A stretch of DNA of 64,000 bases from positions 62,001 to 126,000 of the forward strand of contig NZ_JAGEPF010000015.1 of assembly GCF_017573465.1 (NCBI RefSeq), written 5' to 3'. Each line of letters opens with the position of its first letter. The stretch's first letter is position 1. Positions 58,586-64,000 of the stretch are shown here, piece by piece. The position numbers and the translations under genes are program-made. This DNA is from Actinomadura violacea. GTDB lineage: Bacteria; Actinomycetota; Actinomycetes; Streptosporangiales; Streptosporangiaceae. Under the pieces are notes generated by a model. That model was not told the DNA's origin. It worked only from the letters and a program-made list of their open reading frames with translations, and did not search any database.

Positions 58586-59452
58586 TCAGACCCCGACGGG
58601 GTGCCAGACGGTCTTGGTCTCCAGGAACGCGGTCATGCGCGCGGTCCCGGGGTCGTCGGCCCAGTCGGTGGTGGCGGGGTGGTGGACGCGTTTGAGGTTG
58701 CCGGCGGCCGTCTCTTCGAGGTCCCGTCGGTCTTCGTGGGCGACGCCGGTGAGGTCGATGGCGTTGACGTCCATGTGGGAGGCGAGCCAGGGGGCGAGTT
58801 CGGTGCGGTGTCCGGTGAGGATGTTGATGACGCCGCCGGGCAGGTCGGAGGTGGCGAGCACTTCGGCGAGGGTGATCGCGGGGAGTGGTGCGGGCTCGGA
58901 GGCGATGACGATGGTGGTGTTGCCGGTGACGATCGCGGGCGCGATCACCGACACCAGGCCCAGCAGCGGCGAGTCGGGCGCGACGACGGCGACGACACCG
59001 GTGGGTTCGGGGGTGGAGAAGTTGAAGTAGGGGCCGGAGACGGGGTTGGCGGCGCCGGTAACAGTGGTGATCTTGTCGGCCCAGCCGGCGTACCAGACCC
59101 ACCGGTCGATGGCGGCGTCGACCTCGGTGGCGGCCTGTGTTTTGGATGCGCCGGTGTGGCGGAGTTCGGTGATGAACTGGTCGCGGCGGCCTTCGAGCAT
59201 TTCGGCGATGCGGTAGAGGATCTGCGCGCGGTTGTAGGCGGTGCGCCCCGACCAGCCTCCGAAGGCTTTGCGGGCGGCGGTGACGGCGTCGCGGACGTCT
59301 TTGCGGGAGGCGTGGGAGGCGTTGGCGAGGAAGCGGTCTTTGGTGTCGGTCACGGGGTAGGACCTGCCTGACTCCGACCGCGGGAACGCGCCGCCGATGT
59401 AGAGCTTGTAGGTCTTGCGGACGGCGAGCCGGTCAGTCATTCGCTCAGACAT
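58586..59452 (-). CDS. Short aldehyde-dehydrogenase-like protein lacking the catalytic domain
   Basis: Protein of 288 residues with the N-terminal two thirds of an ALDH: YKLYIGGAFPRSESGR, GWSGRTAYNRAQILYRIAEML, a coenzyme-binding region GVVAVVAPDSPLLGLVSVIAP and LPGGVINILTGH. The region where the catalytic Glu and Cys should follow is replaced by a short tail (KRVHHPATTDWADD). No frameshift is obvious: it ends cleanly. It is therefore a likely non-catalytic partner or scaffold of the full ALDH encoded just upstream, with which it overlaps 8 bp. ATG at 59452 chosen; 59440 is an alternative. Confidence 0.75.
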   Translation of the reverse strand: MSERMTDRLAVRKTYKLYIGGAFPRSESGRSYPVTDTKDRFLANASHASRKDVRDAVTAARKAFGGWSGRTAYNRAQILYRIAEMLEGRRDQFITELRHTGASKTQAATEVDAAIDRWVWYAGWADKITTVTGAANPVSGPYFNFSTPEPTGVVAVVAPDSPLLGLVSVIAPAIVTGNTTIVIASEPAPLPAITLAEVLATSDLPGGVINILTGHRTELAPWLASHMDVNAIDLTGVAHEDRRDLEETAAGNLKRVHHPATTDWADDPGTARMTAFLETKTVWHPVGV

Positions 59453-60875
59453 TGAGGTAGGCCTCCAGCCCGTGGCGTCCGCCTTCGCGGCCGAATCCCG
59501 ATTCCTTGTAGCCGCCGAACGGGGAGGCGGGGTCGAACTTGTTGAAGGTGTTGGCCCACACCACCCCGGCGCGCAGCCGCTGCGCGGTCCACAGGATCTG
59601 CGAGCCCTTCTCGGTCCAGATCCCGGCGGAGAGTCCGTAGGGGGTGTTGTTGGCCTTGGTGACGGCCTCCTCGGGGGTGCGGAACGTCAGCACCGACAAA
59701 ACGGGCCCGAAGATCTCCTCACGCGCGATCCGGTGCGACTGGGCGACGCCGGTGAAGACGGTGGGCGCGAACCAGAACCCGCGGTCGGGCAGCTGACACG
59801 GCGGCGACCACCGGCCGGCGCCCTCCTGTTCGCTGGCCGCCGACAGTTCGCGGATCTTGTCGAGTTGCGCGGCGGAGTTGATCGCGCCGATGTCGGTGTT
59901 CTTATCGAGGGGGTCACCGACCCGCAGCGTCGCCATCCGCGCCTTCAACCGCTCCAGCACCTCCTCGGCCACCGACTCCTGCACCAGCAGCCGGGACCCG
60001 GCGCAGCACACGTGCCCCTGGTTGAAGAAGATCCCGTTGACGATGCCTTCGACGGCCTGATCGAGGGCGGCGTCGGCGTAGACGATGTTGGCGGCCTTGC
60101 CGCCCAGCTCCAGGGTGAGCTTCTTGCCGGTGCCGGCGAGGGTGCGGGCGATCTGGCGTCCGATGTCGGTGGAGCCGGTGAAGGCGACCTTGTCGATGCC
60201 GGGGTGGGCGACCAGGGCGCGTCCGGTGTCGCCGGCGCCGGTGATGATGTTGACGACGCCGGGCGGCAGGTCGGCCTGGCGGCAGATGTCGGCGAACAGC
60301 AGAGCGGTCAGCGGCGTGGTCTCCGCAGGCTTCAACACCACGGTGTTCCCGCAGGCCAGCGCCGGGGCGATCTTCCAGGCCAGCATCAGCAGCGGGAAGT
60401 TCCACGGAATGACCTGCCCCGCGACACCGACCGGTTTCGGGTCCGGGCCGAACCCGGCGTGGCCGAGTTTGTCGGCCCAGCCGGCGTAGTAGAAGAACCA
60501 CGCCGCCACCAGCGGGACGTCCACGTCGCGGGACTCGCGGATCGGTTTGCCGTTGTCGATCGACTCCAGCACCGCCAGCTCACGCGAGCGTTCCTGAATG
60601 ATCCGCGCGATCCGGTACAGGTACTTGGCGCGCTCGGCGCCCGGCATCGGCCCCCACACCCGCTCAAAGGCGATCCGGGCGGCCTTCACGGCGCGGTCCA
60701 CGTCCGCCTCGTCAGCGCACGCCACATCGGCCAGCACGGCCTCGTCGGCCGGGTTGATCGTCTTGAACGGCTCACCATGCCCGTCGACGAACTCACCGTC
60801 GATGAACAACCCGTAAGAGCCGCGGATGTCAACGACCGACCGGGACTCCGGCGCGGGCGCGTACTCGAACACCAT
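59445..60875 (-). CDS. Aldehyde dehydrogenase (full length)
   Basis: NAD(P)-dependent aldehyde dehydrogenase, 476 residues. Motifs are VIPWNFPLLMLAWKIAPALA, VAFTGSTDIGRQIA, LELGGKAANIV (Glu) and QGHVCCAGSRLLV (Cys), then EEIFGPVLSVL. In the operon it follows deoC by 2 bp. DeoC releases acetaldehyde and glyceraldehyde 3-phosphate, so oxidation of acetaldehyde to acetate is the likeliest job (inference). Confidence 0.92.
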   Translation of the reverse strand: MVFEYAPAPESRSVVDIRGSYGLFIDGEFVDGHGEPFKTINPADEAVLADVACADEADVDRAVKAARIAFERVWGPMPGAERAKYLYRIARIIQERSRELAVLESIDNGKPIRESRDVDVPLVAAWFFYYAGWADKLGHAGFGPDPKPVGVAGQVIPWNFPLLMLAWKIAPALACGNTVVLKPAETTPLTALLFADICRQADLPPGVVNIITGAGDTGRALVAHPGIDKVAFTGSTDIGRQIARTLAGTGKKLTLELGGKAANIVYADAALDQAVEGIVNGIFFNQGHVCCAGSRLLVQESVAEEVLERLKARMATLRVGDPLDKNTDIGAINSAAQLDKIRELSAASEQEGAGRWSPPCQLPDRGFWFAPTVFTGVAQSHRIAREEIFGPVLSVLTFRTPEEAVTKANNTPYGLSAGIWTEKGSQILWTAQRLRAGVVWANTFNKFDPASPFGGYKESGFGREGGRHGLEAYLNV

Positions 60876-60877
60876 GA

Positions 60878-61789
60878 TCAGTCCAGGGTGAAGTAGTCGG
60901 GACCGGAGTACACCCCGGTGGACAGCTTGCGGCGCTGCATCAGCAGGTCGTTCAACACGCTGGAGGCGCCGAGCCGGAACCAGTGCGGCGTCAGCCAGTC
61001 CGGGCCGGCGGTCTCGTTCACCAGCACCAGATACTTGATCGCATCCTTGGTGGTCCGGATCCCGCCCGCGGGCTTCACCCCGACCTGGCGTCCGGTCGCG
61101 GCGCGGTAGTCGCGGACGGCCTCCAGCATCACCAGCGTCACCGGCAACGTCGCCGCCGGCGACACCTTCCCGGTCGAGGTCTTGATGAAGTCCGCACCCG
61201 CCCGCATCGCCAACCACGACGCACGCCGCACATTGTCGTAGGTGACCAGCTCACCCGTCTCCAGGATCACCTTCAGGTGCGCGTCCCCGCAGGCGTCCTT
61301 GACCGCGACGATCTGCTCGAAGACCGTCCCGTAGTCACCGGACAAAAACGCGCCCCGGTCGATCACCATGTCGATCTCGCTCGCGCCTGCCGCGACGGCG
61401 GCCCGGGTGTCGGCGAGCTTGGCCTCCAGCGGAGCCCGCCCCGACGGGAACGCCGTCGCCACCGACGCCACCCCGATACCCGTTCCCTCAAGGGAGCGGA
61501 CGGCGACCTCGACCATGTCGGGGTAGACGCACACCGCTGCGACCTTCGGCACCGAGGGATCGGATGGATCGGGATGGGCGGCCTTGGCGCACAGCGCACG
61601 CACCTTCCCCGCCGTGTCCGCGCCCTCCAGTGTGGTCAGGTCCACCATCGAAATGGCCAGGTCGATCGCCTCGGCCTTGGCCGAGGTCTTGATGGACCGC
61701 GACGCCAGGCGTGCCGCGCGCTCCTCGGCGCCCACCTGGTCCACGCCCGGCAGGCCGTGCAGGAATCCCTGCAGTTCGGTCACGGTCAT
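60878..61789 (-). CDS. deoC: Deoxyribose-phosphate aldolase
   Basis: Class I aldolase splitting 2-deoxyribose 5-phosphate into acetaldehyde and glyceraldehyde 3-phosphate. 303 residues, somewhat longer than the E. coli enzyme. Schiff-base Lys203 lies in ADFIKTSTGK, with KPAGGIR and EIDMVIDRGAFLSG completing the active site. ATG at 61789 overlaps the lacI stop (ATGA). Links the operon to deoxynucleoside or deoxyribose use. Confidence 0.95.
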   Translation of the reverse strand: MTVTELQGFLHGLPGVDQVGAEERAARLASRSIKTSAKAEAIDLAISMVDLTTLEGADTAGKVRALCAKAAHPDPSDPSVPKVAAVCVYPDMVEVAVRSLEGTGIGVASVATAFPSGRAPLEAKLADTRAAVAAGASEIDMVIDRGAFLSGDYGTVFEQIVAVKDACGDAHLKVILETGELVTYDNVRRASWLAMRAGADFIKTSTGKVSPAATLPVTLVMLEAVRDYRAATGRQVGVKPAGGIRTTKDAIKYLVLVNETAGPDWLTPHWFRLGASSVLNDLLMQRRKLSTGVYSGPDYFTLD

Positions 61790-62811
61790 CGGGTCCTGCC
61801 CGCCTTCCTGGAGGTCCGGGGCGGGGCCGTCGAGGCCCGCTCGATGATCTTTATGTCCATGACGATGCGCCGGGGGAGGTCGCGGGTCTGACTGTCGTCG
61901 AAGCGGTGCAGGAGCAGCCGCATGGCGAGGACGCCCTGCTCGGTCATCGGACGGTCGACGACGGTCAGCGGGGGCCGCAGCAGCGGTCCGGTGTCCAGGT
62001 CGTCGAATCCGATGAGGCTGATCTGCCCGGGTACGTCCACCCGCATGTCGTGCAGCGCCTTCAGCGCGCCCAGCGTGGTGAGGTTGTTCGCGGTGAAGAT
62101 CGCGGTCGGCGGTTCGGCGAGCGACAGCAGCGACAGGGTGAGCTGGTAGGCGCGCTCCTCGCGGAAGTCGCCGATCAGGTCGAGTTCCGGCGGGATCTCG
62201 ACGCCGGCGGCGGACACGGCCTCCAGGAAGCCGTCCCGCCGGTATCGGCCCGGCGTGGACTCCTGGCCGCCGCTGATCATCGCGATGCGGGTGTGGCCGA
62301 GCGCGAGGAGGTGCTCGGCGGCCTGCCGGCCGCCGGCGCGGTTGTCGACGAGGACGGCGTCGAAGCTCTCCCCGTCGGCGAGGTCGCGGTCGATGAACAC
62401 GACCGGCAGCCCGCTGTCGCGCAGCTGCACCGGGGTCTGCTCGTGCTCGGTGGCCGGGGCGAGGATGATGCCGTCCACCTGGCGGGCCATGTCGGCGAGC
62501 AGGTCGGCCTCGCGGGCGCCGCTCTCGTCGCTGTTGGCGAGCAGCAGCCGGTAACCGCGGTCGCGGCTGACGGACTCCATGCCCTTCACGACCGCGGCGA
62601 AGTAGGGGTTGGTGATGTCGGGGACGACGACGCCGATGGTGCGGGTGCGTCCCGACTTCAGCGACTGCGCCGCGATGTTCGGCGCGAAGCCCAGCTCATC
62701 CACGGCGGCCCGGATGGCCTCCGCTGACCTGACCCGCTGTCCCCGCAGGAACCGCGAGACGGTGGCGGGGGAGACGCCCGCCCGCGCCGCCACGTCGTGG
62801 ATGGTCGCCAC
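61786..62811 (-). CDS. LacI family transcriptional regulator
   Basis: LacI/PurR-type repressor of 341 residues. Helix-turn-helix: ATIHDVAARAGVSPATVSRFLRG; hinge SLKSGRTRTIGVVVP; effector domain DITNPYFAAVVKGMESV, VVFIDRDL, IGFDDLDTGPLLRPPLT. The ribose-binding-protein-like domain agrees with a pentose effector. First gene of the operon, with LacI-type operators upstream, so it probably autoregulates and represses all nine genes until the sugar appears. Confidence 0.93.
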   Translation of the reverse strand: MATIHDVAARAGVSPATVSRFLRGQRVRSAEAIRAAVDELGFAPNIAAQSLKSGRTRTIGVVVPDITNPYFAAVVKGMESVSRDRGYRLLLANSDESGAREADLLADMARQVDGIILAPATEHEQTPVQLRDSGLPVVFIDRDLADGESFDAVLVDNRAGGRQAAEHLLALGHTRIAMISGGQESTPGRYRRDGFLEAVSAAGVEIPPELDLIGDFREERAYQLTLSLLSLAEPPTAIFTANNLTTLGALKALHDMRVDVPGQISLIGFDDLDTGPLLRPPLTVVDRPMTEQGVLAMRLLLHRFDDSQTRDLPRRIVMDIKIIERASTAPPRTSRKAGRTR

Positions 62812-62838
62812 GTCGACTCCCGTCTGTTGCGCAGATCA

Positions 62839-62854
62839 CTGAAATCGTTGTCAG
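62839..62854 (-). promoter_or_regulatory. LacI-type operator O1
   Basis: CTGAAATCGTTGTCAG is 12 of 16 palindromic with the central CG typical of LacI-family operators. It lies 28 bp upstream of the lacI ATG, where it would block the operon promoter. Confidence 0.68.
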
Positions 62855-62968
62855 AGAATGATTGCAGCATGCGCGCAGGCGATGTCAATAGGTGCGCCGC
62901 CGAAAACGTGCTGATCTGCTGTTATCCGGCCCATGCGGCGCCGCGGGGGACTCGGTCGCCCAGAGAAA

Positions 62969-62984
62969 CAGAAATCGGTTTCAG
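62969..62984. promoter_or_regulatory. LacI-type operator O2
   Basis: CAGAAATCGGTTTCAG has the same central CG and GAAATCG core as O1 and is also 12 of 16 palindromic. It lies 130 bp from O1, close to the 3' end of livF (stop at 63008). A second site suggests DNA looping or another promoter. Confidence 0.6.
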
Positions 62985-63007
62985 TAGTCGGCGCCCGCAG
63001 CGGCTGC

Positions 63008-63742
63008 TCAGCCGGTCTCGATGACGGGGTCGCCGCCGAGGTAGGCGGCCTTGACGCGGTCGTCGCGCGCGAGGTCCGCCGCTGGGCCGTCCAGGACGAT
63101 GCGGCCCGTCTCCAGCACGTAGGCGCGGTCGGCGAGGCGGAGCGTCTGGTGCGCGTTCTGCTCGACGATCAGGACGGTCGCGCCCTGGTCCCGGATGTCG
63201 CGGACGACCTGCAGCACCTGCTGTGCCGTCCGCGGCGCGAGCCCCATCGTCGGCTCGTCGAGGGCGAGCAGCCGGGGGCGCAGCATCAGCGCGCGGCCGA
63301 TCGCGAGCATCTGCTGCTCGCCGCCCGACAGCAGCCCGGCGAGCTGCCCGCGCCGCTCCCCGAGGCGCGGGAACATCGCGTACACCTCCTCGCGGCGGGC
63401 GCTCACCGCGGCCCGGTCGCGGCGCCGCAGGTAGCCGCCGAGCAGCAGGTTCTCCGCGACCGTCAGCGCCGGGAACACCCGGCGGCCCTCCGGGACGTGC
63501 CCGAGCCCGGCCGCGACGACCGTGTGCGCGTCGAGCCGGGTGATGTCGCGGCCGTCGAACTCGACGCGTCCCGACCGGGCGCGGTGCAGGCCGGTGATGG
63601 TGCGCAGCGTGGTCGTCTTGCCGGCGCCGTTGCTGCCGAGCAGCGCGACGATCTCGCCCTCGGCGACCTCGAAGGAGATCCCGGCCAGCGCCTCGACCTG
63701 CCCGTAGCGGCCGTGCAGGTCCGTCACCCGCAGCAGGGTCAC
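63008..63742 (-). CDS. livF: Branched-chain amino acid ABC transporter ATP-binding protein
   Basis: LivF-type ABC ATPase, 244 residues. Walker A GSNGAGKTT (36-44), the family-typical GLGHVPEGRRVFPALTVAENL, signature LSGGEQQM and Walker B PRLLALDEPTMGLAP. It works with LivG on the LivHM permease for branched-chain amino acids or related compounds. GTG at 63742 overlaps the livG stop (GTGA). It is the 3'-most liv gene here. Confidence 0.92.
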   Translation of the reverse strand: MTLLRVTDLHGRYGQVEALAGISFEVAEGEIVALLGSNGAGKTTTLRTITGLHRARSGRVEFDGRDITRLDAHTVVAAGLGHVPEGRRVFPALTVAENLLLGGYLRRRDRAAVSARREEVYAMFPRLGERRGQLAGLLSGGEQQMLAIGRALMLRPRLLALDEPTMGLAPRTAQQVLQVVRDIRDQGATVLIVEQNAHQTLRLADRAYVLETGRIVLDGPAADLARDDRVKAAYLGGDPVIETG

Positions 63743-64000
63743 CCCAGCACCTCCGTGACGAGGTCGGTCTCCGGGTCGTCGGGCACGCCGAGGTAGGCCG
63801 CGATCACCCGCGGGTCCGCCTGGATCTCGGCGGGCGGGCCCTCGGCGATCGCCCGGCCGTGCTCCAGGACGGTGACCCGGTCGGAGATCGACATGACCAG
63901 CGCGACGTCGTGCTCGATCAGCACCACCGCGGTGCCGAGCCCGCTGATCCGCGCGATCAGCTCCATCAGCGCGCGCTTCTCGGTCGGGTTGGCGCCCGCG
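63739..64000 (-). CDS. livG: Branched-chain amino acid ABC transporter ATP-binding protein, C-terminal part
   Basis: Only the last 87 or so codons are in the window. The H-loop region VVLIEHDVALVMSISDRVTVLEHG, IAEGPPAEIQADPRVIAAYLG and the downstream livF identify it as LivG. The N-terminus with Walker A lies beyond the window. Confidence 0.88.
   Translation of the reverse strand, partial: AGANPTEKRALMELIARISGLGTAVVLIEHDVALVMSISDRVTVLEHGRAIAEGPPAEIQADPRVIAAYLGVPDDPETDLVTEVLG

Noticed and set aside
1..64000. CRISPR arrays, tRNA or rRNA genes, insertion sequences and attachment sites
   Set aside because: No regularly spaced repeats, cloverleaf-like sequences, transposase motifs or flanking direct repeats were seen by reading. 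A covariance-model scan could still find something missed.

Overview
The window is very GC-rich, densely coding actinobacterial DNA with many GTG starts and 4-bp ATGA/GTGA gene overlaps. The gene set (QsdR-type TetR regulator, MmyB-like XRE regulator, SigB/SigF-type sigma factor, a likely DtxR/IdeR-type iron box, many two-gene regulator divergons) suggests a filamentous actinomycete, perhaps Actinomadura or a relative. That placement is inference. No rRNA, tRNA, insertion sequence, phage gene or CRISPR array was seen, and the region reads as chromosomal. About 60 protein genes are supported.

Left part, 1-20.8 kb. A cyanophycin pair (cphB-cphA, cphA cut by the window edge) diverges from an M20 peptidase. 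It is followed by a QsdR-like regulator, an ABC1/AarF kinase-like protein, an iron-regulated siderophore-interacting reductase, a FUSC exporter with its MarR regulator, a coupled cyclase/ThDP-enzyme pair, glpF-glpK, a secreted serine protease, and a stress sigma factor diverging from a SRPBCC protein. Both of the last two have sigma-B-like promoter motifs. A crcB-DUF190-crcB fluoride-export operon has a structured leader whose last hairpin covers the ribosome binding site.

Middle part, 21-35 kb. This is a large glycan locus. Ten minus-strand genes, most overlapping by 4 bp, run carbamoyltransferase, GT2-GmhB fusion, GT9, glycosyltransferase, GT4, GmhA, HldE-like kinase/nucleotidyltransferase, SDR, GT9, UDP-glucuronate-decarboxylase-like epimerase. 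A pyruvyltransferase-family gene converges on it and two paralogous GT2 genes diverge from it. Together they encode isomerase, kinase, phosphatase and nucleotidyltransferase steps toward a nucleotide-activated D,D-heptose, plus transferases, in what should be a Gram-positive cell. No HldD epimerase, flippase or polymerase lies in the window.

Right part, 35-64 kb. There are regulator-transporter divergons (MFS/XRE, LysR/MFS), an aldo/keto reductase, an acyl-CoA synthetase, an NmrA-like protein behind a tandem-operator promoter, and a stand-alone paaZ with a LysR gene. A four-gene set (amino-acid dehydrogenase, FAD amine oxidase, aldehyde dehydrogenase, fused alpha-beta 2-oxoacid dehydrogenase E1) may form a lysine/pipecolate-to-glutaryl-CoA route (inference). 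A nine-gene LacI-controlled operon (lacI-deoC-two ALDH-rbsK-rbsD-rbsA-rbsC-rbsB) would take up and degrade ribose or deoxyribose-type sugars. The window ends in a livF-livG branched-chain amino-acid ABC transporter pair, with livG cut by the edge.
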